This document shows, piece by piece, positions 27,934 to 37,441 of a DNA stretch of 64,000 nt; the stretch's first letter is position 1; each line of letters opens with the position of its first letter. Under the pieces are notes generated by a model. It had not been told where the DNA came from. It saw only the letters and a list, made by a program, of their open reading frames with translations, and searched no databases. The position numbers were made by a program, and so were the translations under genes. Origin of the DNA: Flavobacterium sp. ENC (lineage in GTDB: Bacteria > Bacteroidota > Bacteroidia > Flavobacteriales > Flavobacteriaceae); the NCBI RefSeq assembly GCF_020991415.1, contig NZ_JAJMOY010000001.1, positions 806,001-870,000 of the forward strand, written 5' to 3'.

Positions 27934-30033
27934 TTATTTTAGGATTTGATACGCAATTAAAGCGACAAAGTAAGCAAGCCCGCTCATGAAAACCAGCTGC
28001 ATGGCAGGCCATTTCCAGGAGTTCGTTTCTTTTTTGGTAATGGCAAGCGTACTGGCACACTGCATGGCGAAAGCATAAAACAGCAGCAATGAAATTCCCG
28101 TTGCAAAATTAAAAATCTTTGAACCCGTTGCCGGATCCACTTCCTGTTGCATTTTGCTTTTTATAGTGGCTTCATTATCACTGTCTCCCACACTGTAAAT
28201 AGTTGCCAGTGTTCCCACAAAAACCTCACGGGCAGCAAAGGAACTGATCAGTGCAATTCCGATTTTCCAGTCGTAACCCAGAGGAGCAATTGCAGGTTCG
28301 ATCGCGCGGCCCATAATTCCGATATAGGAATTCTCTAATTTCTGGGAAGCCACTTCGTTTTCAAACTGAACCTGATTTAAGTGTTTTTCTGCCGTTCTTT
28401 CTTTTACGATGGCTTCTGCCTCATTAAAATCCTTTCCGGGACCGTAAGAAGCCAAAAACCATAAAATAACAGATATGGCCAGGATGATCTTACCCGCTCC
28501 GACAATAAAAGCTTTGGTTTTCTCCACAACATTGATTCCAACGTTTTTGAGGAGAGGTAATTTATAACTTGGCATTTCAACTACGAAATACGTTTTGGTA
28601 TCTAATTTTAAAACCTTATTTAAAATATAAGCCGATAGAATAGCCGTTCCGAATCCTAAAACATACAGGAACATGAGCGTAAGTCCCTGAAGATTTAAAA
28701 TTCCCAGAACACGTCTGCTCGGAATTACTAACGAAATAATAATTGCATAAACAGGCAGTCTCGCAGAACAGGTCGTAAACGGAGTGACCAAAATAGTAAT
28801 CAGACGTTCTTTCCAGTTTTCAATATTTCGGGTGGCCATAATCGCCGGAATGGCGCAGGCAGTTCCTGAAATCAAAGGCACAACACTTTTTCCGGAAAGC
28901 CCAAATCTGCGCATGATCTTGTCCATAAGGAAAACTACACGGCTCATATAACCGCTTTCTTCCAGAATAGAAATAAAAAGAAATAAAAAGGCAATTTGCG
29001 GAATGAAAATAATAACCCCGCCAATTCCCGGAATAATTCCCTGGGAAAGTAAATCGGTTAAAATACCACTTGGTAATTCCTGGGCAACCCAGCTGCTTAA
29101 GGAGGCGAAAGTGCTGTCAATAAAATCCATCGGAATCGTGGACCAGCTAAAAATAGACTGGAAAATAAGAAACAGAATCCCGAGAAAGATCACATATCCC
29201 CAGACTTTGTGCGTTAAAACGCGGTCCAGTTTTGCTCTCATGTCTTTGGCCATTGAAGCATCTACTTTCAATCCGTCTTTTAAAACGTTGTTGATGAACT
29301 GATAGCGCTTTATGGTTTCTTTTTGTTGCAGACGTTTTAATTCCGAATGTGATTTGGTATAGGCATTTCGAATTTCATTTCGGTCCAAATTAGAGAAATT
29401 GACATCCTGTGTTATTACCAGCCATAACTTATACAGCAATTGGTTTGGAAATAATTTTTGTAAACCACTAAAATAGTCAGGATCAATTTCCAAAGCATTC
29501 AGGCAGGATTCATGCTGAATCGTTTTATAGGAAACAATCAGGTTTTTCAGCTCTTCGATTCCGGTACCTTTTCGGGAGCTGATCAGTGCAATTTTGGTTT
29601 TTAGTTTTTCTTCCAAAAGGGGAATATCCAGCGTGATTCCCTTTGTTTCCATACGGTCTGCCATATTAATGACTAAAATCGTCGGAATTTCAAGGTCTTT
29701 TATTTGGGTGTAAATGAGTAAATTTCTTTTCAGATTTTCAACATCGGTTACAACAACGGCCACATCGGGATATAATTTGTCATTTTTGTTCAGCAGCAAT
29801 TCAATCACTACACTTTCGTCCATCGAACTGGCGTTCAGGCTGTAGGTTCCCGGTAAATCTAAAATATTGGCTTTTATGCCATGAGGAAGTTTGCAGAAAC
29901 CGATTTTCTTCTCAACCGTTATTCCGGGATAATTCCCTACCTGCTGATTAAGTCCGGTAAGCTGATTGAATACGGAAGTCTTTCCTGTGTTTGGATTCCC
30001 GATCAGGGCAACATTAATATTTTCAACACTCAT
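27934..30033 (-). CDS. feoB: Ferrous iron transport protein B
   Basis: A 699-residue inner-membrane Fe(II) transporter with an N-terminal G domain. G1 is GNPNTGKTSV (from residue 12), G3 is DLPGTYSL, and NMAD provides G4. The membrane part has the two Gate regions with conserved cysteines (SGTACAIPAIMATRN and TTCSARLPVYA) and the late FAAREVFVGTLATIYSVG block. The gene starts one base into the end of feoA (TAATG overlap), showing tight coupling, and the Cys-rich partner follows. The length is normal for Bacteroidota. The operon is probably iron-controlled, though I can only point to a weak repeat in the feoA leader. Confidence 0.96.
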   Translation of the reverse strand: MSVENINVALIGNPNTGKTSVFNQLTGLNQQVGNYPGITVEKKIGFCKLPHGIKANILDLPGTYSLNASSMDESVVIELLLNKNDKLYPDVAVVVTDVENLKRNLLIYTQIKDLEIPTILVINMADRMETKGITLDIPLLEEKLKTKIALISSRKGTGIEELKNLIVSYKTIQHESCLNALEIDPDYFSGLQKLFPNQLLYKLWLVITQDVNFSNLDRNEIRNAYTKSHSELKRLQQKETIKRYQFINNVLKDGLKVDASMAKDMRAKLDRVLTHKVWGYVIFLGILFLIFQSIFSWSTIPMDFIDSTFASLSSWVAQELPSGILTDLLSQGIIPGIGGVIIFIPQIAFLFLFISILEESGYMSRVVFLMDKIMRRFGLSGKSVVPLISGTACAIPAIMATRNIENWKERLITILVTPFTTCSARLPVYAIIISLVIPSRRVLGILNLQGLTLMFLYVLGFGTAILSAYILNKVLKLDTKTYFVVEMPSYKLPLLKNVGINVVEKTKAFIVGAGKIILAISVILWFLASYGPGKDFNEAEAIVKERTAEKHLNQVQFENEVASQKLENSYIGIMGRAIEPAIAPLGYDWKIGIALISSFAAREVFVGTLATIYSVGDSDNEATIKSKMQQEVDPATGSKIFNFATGISLLLFYAFAMQCASTLAITKKETNSWKWPAMQLVFMSGLAYFVALIAYQILK

Positions 30034-30272
30034 TACAAATTGGTTTTGATAAGTTCAACTTCAATTTCACGAGCGGTTTCGATACGAATGGCCACATGAG
30101 AGCCATTAATGTCTAAATACAAAGGATCTCCAAAAGGAGCAATCTGAAGCAATTCAACCATACTGCCCGGCAGGCAACCCATTTCTAATAATTTAAGTGG
30201 AATAACATCGATATCAAAATCTTTGATAATGGCTTTCTCGCCTTTTTTTAGGGAATGGATCGTATTTCGCAA
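30033..30272 (-). CDS. feoA: Ferrous iron transport protein A
   Basis: A 79-residue SH3-like protein (HSLKKGEKAIIKDFDID, KLLEMGCLPGSMVELLQIAPFGDPLYLDINGSHVAIR), the classic FeoA pattern. It assists FeoB, probably on the cytoplasmic side. It is the first gene of feoA-feoB-Cys-rich partner. A TATTTTTG -7 element lies on the minus strand at 30299-30306. Between it and the start are two copies of TTTAGATTG with an 11-base period (about 30280-30299), a possible regulator site. Confidence 0.93.
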   Translation of the reverse strand: MRNTIHSLKKGEKAIIKDFDIDVIPLKLLEMGCLPGSMVELLQIAPFGDPLYLDINGSHVAIRIETAREIEVELIKTNL

Positions 30273-30298
30273 AGCTTATTTAGATTGAATTTAGATTG

Positions 30299-30306
30299 CA
30301 AAAATA
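30299..30306 (-). promoter_or_regulatory. feoA promoter -7 element
   Basis: TATTTTTG on the minus strand, 27 bases before the feoA start, fits TAnnTTTG. No well-spaced TTG was found. Direct repeats of TTTAGATTG lie between it and the gene. Confidence 0.4.
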
Positions 30307-30376
30307 GGCAATTATTCTATATGTCTCCGTATTTAATGCCTATACAAATGCTAAATCTTTCTAAAAATAAGGTCTT

Positions 30377-31042
30377 TTATTCCTGACACAGAAAATCAAT
30401 GTCTGCTAAAAGGCGTTTAATATCTTCTTTATTCGTTCCGTCATAGAAACCCCTTACACGTCTTTTCTGATCCACCAGAACAAAATTTTCGGTATGAACC
30501 ATATCGTACAATTGATCCGGTCTGCCCATTTTTACAGCCAGGTATGACTTTCGGGCCATAGTATAGATTTCCTTTTTATCGCCCGTAACCAGATTCCATT
30601 TACTGTCAACTACGCCATGTTTTATGGCATATGCCTTTAAAACCGGAATGCTGTCAACTTCCGGGAAAACAGTATGGGACAGCAGCAGTACTTTCGGATT
30701 ATTTAAAACTGCTTTTTGGACATCAGCCAAATTGGTAGTCATTTTAGGACAGATGGAACCACAGGTGGTAAAGAAAAAATCGGCTACATAAATTTTGCCT
30801 TCGTAGTTTTTCTGTGTAATGGTATCTCCGTTCTGATTGACAAAAGAAAAATCGGCAATGGTGTGATACTTGCTTTTGTACTGAATCGTGCTGTCTACCA
30901 ATTCAGGATTTACGTCGGCAGGATTGTAAATGGGTAATGTTTTTTGGGGCTTTAAAGCCGAATAAAATAAGGATATGGTGACAACCGAAAATAAAATTAA
31001 AACAATAAAGAATTTGCGGTATTTGTAGAGCAGCGATTTCAT
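30377..31042 (-). CDS. SCO1/SenC family copper chaperone
   Basis: About 221 residues starting MKSLLYKYRKFFIVLILF, an N-terminal membrane anchor; an ATG 11 codons upstream is possible but less natural. The thioredoxin-like fold carries the copper-binding CxxxC in FFTTCGSICPKMTTN and the distal His in MVHTENFVLVDQ. It is expected to face the periplasm and deliver copper to cytochrome oxidase CuA or act as a thiol reductase. It stands between the feo operon and an EamA transporter on the same strand, with room for its own promoter. Confidence 0.9.
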   Translation of the reverse strand: MKSLLYKYRKFFIVLILFSVVTISLFYSALKPQKTLPIYNPADVNPELVDSTIQYKSKYHTIADFSFVNQNGDTITQKNYEGKIYVADFFFTTCGSICPKMTTNLADVQKAVLNNPKVLLLSHTVFPEVDSIPVLKAYAIKHGVVDSKWNLVTGDKKEIYTMARKSYLAVKMGRPDQLYDMVHTENFVLVDQKRRVRGFYDGTNKEDIKRLLADIDFLCQE

Positions 31043-31212
31043 AAACGTAATTTGGCGCAAAAATACAAAAAGCACTTTTTAAATCCCCGGTTCGCGACTC
31101 TTTTAACTTCGAAAAGGGCTGTAATTTTTTAACAGCCGGGATTCATTACTCTACTTTATCAATCCCTGTCAGATTTTAATTCCAAAATTAGAAGAAGTCT
31201 TTTTAGCGAATA

Positions 31213-32139
31213 CTATTTAATTTTAACTTTTCGAATGGATTTATTGACCAGATACAATCCGATTAGGGTGACCATGACACCAATTGAAATGGCCCGCGTG
31301 AGCGATTCTCCAAAAATAAAAAAGCTAAGAATGATTGCCACAACAGGATTGATATACGCATAAATACTGCTGACTTCTGTTGGAAGGTGCTGCAGCGAAT
31401 ATATAAAAGCTATAAAAGTCAGGATAGAACCAATTACGACCAAATAAGCAATGGCGTACCAGGAAGTCAGGGGTATTTCATTGAAAGGAATAGTAGTTCC
31501 GGAAATTTCTGTTACGGAGAAAAGGATAAAACTAGAAATCAGCATTTGTAAGCCTAAACTAAAATACGGATTAAAACTGGCAGATTTTTTCTTGGTATGT
31601 AAAATTCCAAAAGCCCAGGTAATGGTTGAGGCAACAGACAGTAAGATTCCGAACTGAAAATCAGGCCTTAAAAAATCGCCGAGATGATCCATGAAAATAA
31701 TGCATATCCCGCCAAAGCAGATTAAAAGCCCTGTTACGGCCAATTTGGCAATTCGTATTCCTCTGAAAAAACAAATGATCACAATCCAGATCGGGAAGAT
31801 AGCACCAATAATAGCACCCAGTCCACTGCTTATGTATTTTACGCCCCAGGTACTTAAGCCGTTACTTAAGACAAAGTTGAGGACAGCCAAAATTAATATG
31901 GTTTTCCATTGTCTGCCTTTTGGCCACGGTTCTTTTTTCAGTAAAAAATAACCAACATAGAGGATGCCGCCAAAAAACTGACGTATTGTAACCAGTTGTA
32001 AAGCCGGCATATATTTTACTCCTTCTTTGGAAGCAATCCAGGTTGTTCCCCAGAAGAAACTGACCCAGCATAAGGCCAGAATGGGTAATCCTATAGCTTC
32101 CACTTTACCGGAAAATGCTGCTTGTATTCTTGCTTTCAC
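31213..32139 (-). CDS. EamA/DMT family transporter
   Basis: A 308-residue protein with about ten hydrophobic helices in two EamA halves: the first half has VSFFWGTTWIASKEGV and VLNFVLSNGLSTWGVKYISSGLGAII, the second has TYAFGILH-like TITWAFGILHTKK and LQHLPTEVSSIYAYINPVVAIILSFFIFGE. These are the family's signature segments. It probably exports a metabolite; the substrate cannot be told. It is a single gene, divergent from the M13 peptidase gene. Confidence 0.9.
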   Translation of the reverse strand: MKARIQAAFSGKVEAIGLPILALCWVSFFWGTTWIASKEGVKYMPALQLVTIRQFFGGILYVGYFLLKKEPWPKGRQWKTILILAVLNFVLSNGLSTWGVKYISSGLGAIIGAIFPIWIVIICFFRGIRIAKLAVTGLLICFGGICIIFMDHLGDFLRPDFQFGILLSVASTITWAFGILHTKKKSASFNPYFSLGLQMLISSFILFSVTEISGTTIPFNEIPLTSWYAIAYLVVIGSILTFIAFIYSLQHLPTEVSSIYAYINPVVAIILSFFIFGESLTRAISIGVMVTLIGLYLVNKSIRKVKIK

Positions 32140-32303
32140 GTTTGTTCGATTGGTTTGACAAATATTCCAAAAACAATTTCAAACAGAAGGTAAAATGGGA
32201 ATTTATATTCATGAAACTTTTAGTTGATTCGGATGAAATATTTGCATTAAAATGCAAGATTGATTATTATATAATTTTAACATAAAGTTTGAAATAATAG
32301 CGA

Positions 32304-32311
32304 TATGTTTG
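32304..32311 (+). promoter_or_regulatory. -7 element before the M13 peptidase gene
   Basis: TATGTTTG fits TAnnTTTG, 27 bases before the ATG. No well-placed TTG is seen. It overlaps ATAGCGATAT (32298-32307), a ten-base string also found twice (as its complement) upstream of hemA. Confidence 0.35.
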
Positions 32312-32338
32312 TATTAAACCCATAATTCATAAATTATA

Positions 32339-34399
32339 ATGATAAAACAGCTTAACAAACCAGTGTTTTGTGTTGTTTCTGTAATGTTTTCACTTACAGC
32401 AGTCACAGCTCAAAATGCAAAACCTAAAGAACCGGGAATCAATATTTCCTACATGAATACTAAAATCAGTCCTACAGAGGATTTTTTCCGTTATGTAAAC
32501 GGAACCTGGCTGGATAAAACAGAAATTCCAAGTGACCGAAATTCATGGGGAAGTTTTAACGAACTGAGACAAAAAACCGACGATAATTCGCTGGCAATTT
32601 TGAAAGAGGCTTCGAAAGATCCGAAGTATAAATCCAACACGGATCAGGGAAAAGCAATTGCATTGTTTAACACCATTTTGGATACAGTCGGAAGAAATAA
32701 GCTGGGCGTAAAACCTCTTGAGCCTGTCCTGAAGAAAATCGATGCCATAAAAAATGTAACAGACCTGCAAAATTTCCTTATCGAAATGGAGCCTCAGGGT
32801 GGTCTTGGGTTTTTTGGAGTAGGAATTGGTGCTGACGCAAAAAACAGTAACGTTAATTCAGTGAGTATCGGACCGGGACGTTTAGGCCTTTCGGATAAGG
32901 ATTACTACAATGCTGATGATAAGGATTCTAAAGAAAAACGTGCTAAGTATGAGCTTCATGTAGCCAGAATGATGCAGTTCATCGGCGAAAATCCGGCAAA
33001 AGCAAAACAAAGCGCTGCTCAGATTCTGGCATTGGAAACCGCTATGTCTGCTCCGAGATTAGATCGTGTAGAGCGCAGAGACCGCAGAAAACAATACAAT
33101 CCAACCGCGGTTGCTGATTTAAAAAAGACAATTCCTTCCATTCAGTGGGATAAGTTTTTTGCAGGAATCGGAATGGCAAAAGTCGATACGGTAATCGTAA
33201 CGCAGCCTCGCTATATGGCTGAATTAGAAAAGATTTTTACTGAAAAGAAAGTAGCAGACTGGAAAGAATACCTGAAATGGTCCGCTTTAAACAAATCAGC
33301 TTCTTTATTAAGTACAGAGATTGAAAATGCCAATTTTGATTTCTACGGAAAAACACTAACAGGGGCATTAAAACAGCGTCCGCGTGAAGAAATGGCTTTG
33401 CAGGTAATCAATAATGCAACCGGAGAAGCTTTAGGAAAATTATATGTTGAAAAATTATTCCCTGCTGAAGCAAAAGGCAAAGCACAGAAAATGATTCAGA
33501 ACGTAATATTAGCTTACGAAAACAGAATTAATGCATTGCCTTGGATGTCTGCAGCGACTAAAGTAAAAGCGATTGAGAAATTAAAGAAAATTACCATCAA
33601 AATTGGTTATCCGGACAAATGGAAAGATTATTCCGCTTTAGAAATTAAAAATGTTTCAGAAGGCGGAACTTATTTTAACAATGTGGCGAATTTATCAAAA
33701 TGGGATTATAAAGAAGACCTGGCAAAACTGGGTAAACCAGTTGACAAAACAGAATGGGGAATGTCTCCACAAACTGTAAATGCCTATTACAACCCGTCTT
33801 ATAATGAAATTGTTTTCCCTGCCGCTATTTTACAACCTCCGTTTTATAATTATCAGGCAGATGAAGCTGTAAATTATGGTGGAATCGGAGCAGTTATCGG
33901 TCACGAAATTTCACATGGTTTTGATGATTCGGGAGCACGTTACAATGCAGACGGAAACCTGGTGGACTGGTGGACGGCTGATGATTTAAAACAATTTACG
34001 GAACTTGGAACTGCATTAGCAGCGCAATACAGTGCTTTGGAGCCATTACCGGGAATACATGTAGACGGTAAATTTACTTTAGGTGAAAATATTGGTGATT
34101 TAGGTGGAATAAACGCTGCTTACGATGGATTGCAATTGTATCTGAAAGCCAATGGGAATCCAGGTTTAATTGATGGTTTTACACCGGAACAACGTTTCTT
34201 TATTTCATGGGCTACCGTTTGGAGAACAAAATCAAGAGACGAAGCGATCAAAAGTCAGGTAAAAACAGATCCGCACTCTCCGGGAATGTACAGAGCGTAT
34301 GTGCCAATTCAAAATGTAGATGCTTTTTATGATGCTTTTGGAATCAAAAAAGGAGACAAGATGTATGTAGAACCAGAGAAAAGAGTTAAAATCTGGTAA
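32339..34399 (+). CDS. M13 family metallopeptidase (PepO/neprilysin-like)
   Basis: A 686-residue exported zinc endopeptidase. Signal peptide MIKQLNKPVFCVVSVMFSLTAVTAQ. The N-terminal M13 domain opens with MNTKISPTEDFFRYVNGTWL; the catalytic domain has VNAYYNPSYNEIVFPAAILQPPFY, the zinc motif HEISH in VIGHEISHGFDDSGA (near residue 522) and the third ligand Glu in GENIGDLGG (near residue 583). The end is RVKIW, the typical C-terminal tryptophan. It degrades small peptides in the periplasm or at the surface. It is followed by a strong terminator. Confidence 0.95.
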   Translation: MIKQLNKPVFCVVSVMFSLTAVTAQNAKPKEPGINISYMNTKISPTEDFFRYVNGTWLDKTEIPSDRNSWGSFNELRQKTDDNSLAILKEASKDPKYKSNTDQGKAIALFNTILDTVGRNKLGVKPLEPVLKKIDAIKNVTDLQNFLIEMEPQGGLGFFGVGIGADAKNSNVNSVSIGPGRLGLSDKDYYNADDKDSKEKRAKYELHVARMMQFIGENPAKAKQSAAQILALETAMSAPRLDRVERRDRRKQYNPTAVADLKKTIPSIQWDKFFAGIGMAKVDTVIVTQPRYMAELEKIFTEKKVADWKEYLKWSALNKSASLLSTEIENANFDFYGKTLTGALKQRPREEMALQVINNATGEALGKLYVEKLFPAEAKGKAQKMIQNVILAYENRINALPWMSAATKVKAIEKLKKITIKIGYPDKWKDYSALEIKNVSEGGTYFNNVANLSKWDYKEDLAKLGKPVDKTEWGMSPQTVNAYYNPSYNEIVFPAAILQPPFYNYQADEAVNYGGIGAVIGHEISHGFDDSGARYNADGNLVDWWTADDLKQFTELGTALAAQYSALEPLPGIHVDGKFTLGENIGDLGGINAAYDGLQLYLKANGNPGLIDGFTPEQRFFISWATVWRTKSRDEAIKSQVKTDPHSPGMYRAYVPIQNVDAFYDAFGIKKGDKMYVEPEKRVKIW

Positions 34400-34410
34400 T
34401 ATTTAATCAT

Positions 34411-34443
34411 AAAAAACGGCGCTGATTTCTCAGCGCCGTTTTT
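34411..34443. terminator. Bidirectional terminator
   Basis: AACGGCGCTGA and TCAGCGCCGTT form a perfect stem around a four-base loop, flanked by an A run on the left and a T run on the right. It lies between the convergent M13 peptidase gene and the GyrI-like gene and can serve both. Confidence 0.85.
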
Positions 34444-34455
34444 GTTTTTATCTTT

Positions 34456-34905
34456 TTATGCAATGGCAATAAACAGGTCTACTGCTGCATTTTCAGGGTC
34501 TTGCGTTTTCTCATCATACACTTCAAAATCAGTGGTAAAACTTCGGTTTAAACCGGAGTTCCAGATTTCAAGCCATTTATTGAAAACAATACCTTCGTTT
34601 AAATTTCCTTTGGCAGTGAACGGCTCGTACTCGGCTGTCTCAATTGATTTTCCTACCATATTCTCAGGGATGAAATCTAAACTTTCAACCTCACAGCCCA
34701 CAATCGTGGTGTAGGGTTTGGTATGATCTTTTTCGTAATCCGTATAGATACAAAAAAGAGCCTCTGAAACCTTACCCGGAATTTTATGCTGAATTCCTTC
34801 AGACGTAAATTGGTTCCAAAGGGCAGGAATATCTTCTCCTGATTTACCATTTTCGTTTGTAGTTCGTACTGAAATACCGATTACGTTGAATTTTTGAATG
34901 ATCAT
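34456..34905 (-). CDS. GyrI-like/effector-binding domain protein
   Basis: A 149-residue protein: FNVIGISVRTTNENGKSGEDIPALWNQF, then IYTDYEKDHTKPYTTIVGCEV, then the C-terminal FNKWLEIWNSGLNRSFTTDFEVYDE. This is the stand-alone AraC effector-binding (GyrI-like) pattern, in which the domain binds a small molecule without a DNA-binding part. The ligand is unknown. It is the last gene of the minus-strand group that includes cytochrome c and hemB, separated from the cytochrome gene by about 70 bases. Confidence 0.85.
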   Translation of the reverse strand: MIIQKFNVIGISVRTTNENGKSGEDIPALWNQFTSEGIQHKIPGKVSEALFCIYTDYEKDHTKPYTTIVGCEVESLDFIPENMVGKSIETAEYEPFTAKGNLNEGIVFNKWLEIWNSGLNRSFTTDFEVYDEKTQDPENAAVDLFIAIA

Positions 34906-34978
34906 TTTACTTCATTTTTAATTAAGCGGTAAATTTAAAATCATGCAATGACAACAGTATGTCAGCAGGAACGAAAGA

Positions 34979-35380
34979 CTATTTCAAATTACTGTAGATA
35001 TACGTTTCTATGGCTTTCAGTTCTTCATCAGACATAGCCTGCGTTACCGGAAAATTGGTTTTCATTACCGAAAACTGACTCGGATCAACGATAGGATCGG
35101 CATTTCCTTTTAGAAAAGTAACAATATCGCCTTTTTTATCTTTATAAATTTTGGCAATTTCCTGAATGCTCGGACCAATCACTTTTTGATCGACCTGATG
35201 GCAGGAGGTACAATTTCCTCTTCCTTCAAAAATTTCTTTTCCCAAAGCTTCCGGAGTTGCAGCTTTTGCTGTTTCTCCTTCTGAGTACGCTTCTGTTGAG
35301 GTTGGAACAGGATTTTCAGTGGTTTCTTTTTTACAGGAAGCCAACGCTAAAACGGCAGATAAGAATAGTATTTTTTTCAT
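34979..35380 (-). CDS. Class I cytochrome c lipoprotein
   Basis: A 133-residue protein. The signal MKKILFLSAVLALASC ends in a lipobox Cys16, and an Ala/Thr/Glu-rich linker leads to a single haem c site CTSCH (57-61), followed by IGPSIQEIA and a Met in QFSVMKTNFP that could be the sixth ligand. It should be an outer-face electron carrier anchored by lipid. It lies 3 bases after the hemB stop, so a haem protein is encoded directly with a haem-synthesis gene. Confidence 0.9.
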   Translation of the reverse strand: MKKILFLSAVLALASCKKETTENPVPTSTEAYSEGETAKAATPEALGKEIFEGRGNCTSCHQVDQKVIGPSIQEIAKIYKDKKGDIVTFLKGNADPIVDPSQFSVMKTNFPVTQAMSDEELKAIETYIYSNLK

Positions 35381-35383
35381 TTT

Positions 35384-36376
35384 TTATTTATTTAAAAGGA
35401 TGGCTGCTTCTTTGGCAAAATAAGTCGAAATCAGGCTGGCACCGGCGCGTTTAATACACATCAATTGTTCCATCATGATTTTGTCATTATCGAGCCAGCC
35501 TCTTTCTGCAGCTGCTTTTATCATCGCATATTCTCCGGAAACATGATAAACGGTCACCGGAACATGAACGGCATTTTTTACTTCACGAACAATATCCAGA
35601 TAGGCGATTCCCGGTTTTACCATCACCATATCGGCACCTTCTTCAACATCAGATAAAGCTTCTTTAATGGCTTCGATACGGTTGGCATAATCCATTTGAT
35701 AGGTTTTTTTATCTTTCGGAATATCAGTTGTATCTACCGGAGCCGAATCTAAAGCATCGCGGAAAGGACCATAAAAAGCCGAGGCATATTTAGCCGAATA
35801 GCTCATGATGCCCACATTATGGAAACCAGCAGCATCCAGGCCTTCTCTTAAACGCAAAACACGTCCGTCCATCATATCGCTTGGTGCTACAAAATCAGCT
35901 CCTGCCTGAGCATGGGAAACGGCCATTTTTACCAGCGCGGCAACAGTGCTGTCGTTTTCAACATCGCCGTTTGCTATAATTCCGTCGTGGCCGTAAATAG
36001 AATAGGGATCTAAAGCCACATCGGGCATTACGATCATTTCCGGACAGGCGGCTTTGATAGCGCGAATCGCCTGTTGCATTAATCCGTCTTTATTCCAGGC
36101 TTCTTTTCCGGTATTGTCTTTTAGGGTTTCGCTTACTTTTACGTAAATGTTAACCGCACGAATACCCAAAGCATAAATTTCTTTTACTTCTTCTACCGTT
36201 AAATCAATCGATCTGCGGAAAATTCCCGGCATCGAAGGAATTTCAACTTTTACATTTTCGCCTTCAGCAACAAACATAGGAAACATAAAGTCTGACGGAC
36301 TTAAAGTGGTCTCACGAACTAAAGAACGAATGGATTCATTTACTCTTAATCTTCTGCCTCTGTGTAATGGGAACAT
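35384..36376 (-). CDS. hemB: Delta-aminolevulinic acid dehydratase (porphobilinogen synthase)
   Basis: Joins two 5-aminolevulinate molecules into porphobilinogen. 330 residues. The two active-site lysines are in MSYSAKYASAFYGPFRDA and MVMVKPGIAYLDIV. The metal-site segment reads PDVALDPYSIYGHDG, with acidic residues and no cysteines, so this is a Mg/K-type enzyme and not the zinc type. The start MFPLHRGRRLRVNESIRSLVRET is typical. The cytochrome c gene follows by 3 bases. Three AATCTAAAA words lie directly before the start. Confidence 0.97.
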   Translation of the reverse strand: MFPLHRGRRLRVNESIRSLVRETTLSPSDFMFPMFVAEGENVKVEIPSMPGIFRRSIDLTVEEVKEIYALGIRAVNIYVKVSETLKDNTGKEAWNKDGLMQQAIRAIKAACPEMIVMPDVALDPYSIYGHDGIIANGDVENDSTVAALVKMAVSHAQAGADFVAPSDMMDGRVLRLREGLDAAGFHNVGIMSYSAKYASAFYGPFRDALDSAPVDTTDIPKDKKTYQMDYANRIEAIKEALSDVEEGADMVMVKPGIAYLDIVREVKNAVHVPVTVYHVSGEYAMIKAAAERGWLDNDKIMMEQLMCIKRAGASLISTYFAKEAAILLNK

Positions 36377-36446
36377 AGTATTTTAGATTTTTAGATTTTA
36401 GATTTTCATCTAATCTCCAGGATTTTTTATAAAATTGATTTTAATG

Positions 36447-37349
36447 TTAGGTAATTGAAGCAGTATAAATCTCTTCAATAGTCTTTTTTAGTTTAGTATT
36501 GAATTCAGCATCAGACTGATCAGCCGAAAGTCCTTCAGAAAGTGCTCGAGAGAAACTGGCAATCAGTCCGTGGTTTTGTGAAAGTTTATCATTGGCTTCG
36601 TCCTGACCGTATCCGCCGGATAACGCCACAACACGCAACACATGCGGATCTGACATTAGTTCTTTGTAAAAATCATTTACTGTCGGAATCGATAGTTTTA
36701 GCATCACTTTTACATCTTTATCCAATAAGCTGAGCTGTTTTTTGATTTCTTCTTTTAGAATTTCTTCTGACTTTTCTTTATCGGCACTATAAATATCAAC
36801 CTCAGGTTCAATAATTGGGATAAGTCCTTTTTTGAAGATTTGTAAACCTACAGCAAATTGTTGTTCGACTACTTCGCGAATTCCTGTTGCATTGGCTTCT
36901 TTAATTACAGAACGCATTTTCGTGCCAAAAACATTTCTTTCTACGGCACGATTTAGTAATTCATCTAAATTAGCAATAGGCTTCATCAATTGTACACCAT
37001 TTGAAAGGTCAGCAAGTCCTTTGTCAACCTTTAAAAAGGGAACTATATTTTTTTTCTCCCACAAATAATCGGCCGTCCACTGTCCGTCTATTTTGCGATC
37101 CATAGTGTTTTCGAACAAGATAGCGCCTAGTATATATTCGCGATCAAATGCAGGGCTTTTTATAATTCGGGTTCTCATTTCATGTACAAGAGTGTACATT
37201 TCTTCGTCATTACTGAAACTGCTTTCCTGCACACCATATTGTGCTAAGGCTTTTGGCGTACTTCCGCCACTCTGATCAAGTGCAGCAATAAATCCTTTTC
37301 CGGAATGCATACGATGTAATTGTGCTATGTACCTTTCTCTCTTTTCCAT
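36447..37349 (-). CDS. Fructose-bisphosphate aldolase class I
   Basis: A 300-residue class I (Schiff-base) aldolase for glycolysis and gluconeogenesis. It begins [35 protein letters not shown], the normal opening; the middle has [14 protein letters not shown] and PFLKVDKGL, and the barrel strands [14 protein letters not shown] (with the expected Schiff-base Lys) and [14 protein letters not shown] follow. It lies between hemF and hemB on the same strand with about 70-90-base gaps, so it may be carried on the same transcript though it is not a haem enzyme. Exact identity as FbaB-type is by sequence pattern. Confidence 0.9.
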   Translation of the reverse strand: MEKRERYIAQLHRMHSGKGFIAALDQSGGSTPKALAQYGVQESSFSNDEEMYTLVHEMRTRIIKSPAFDREYILGAILFENTMDRKIDGQWTADYLWEKKNIVPFLKVDKGLADLSNGVQLMKPIANLDELLNRAVERNVFGTKMRSVIKEANATGIREVVEQQFAVGLQIFKKGLIPIIEPEVDIYSADKEKSEEILKEEIKKQLSLLDKDVKVMLKLSIPTVNDFYKELMSDPHVLRVVALSGGYGQDEANDKLSQNHGLIASFSRALSEGLSADQSDAEFNTKLKKTIEEIYTASIT

Positions 37350-37441
37350 AATATTTTAAATTTTAGACTGAAGATTTTGGATTAAATTACAATTTAAATT
37401 TATGATTACAAATGAGTTAAGTGAATATTGGCTTTAATTTT

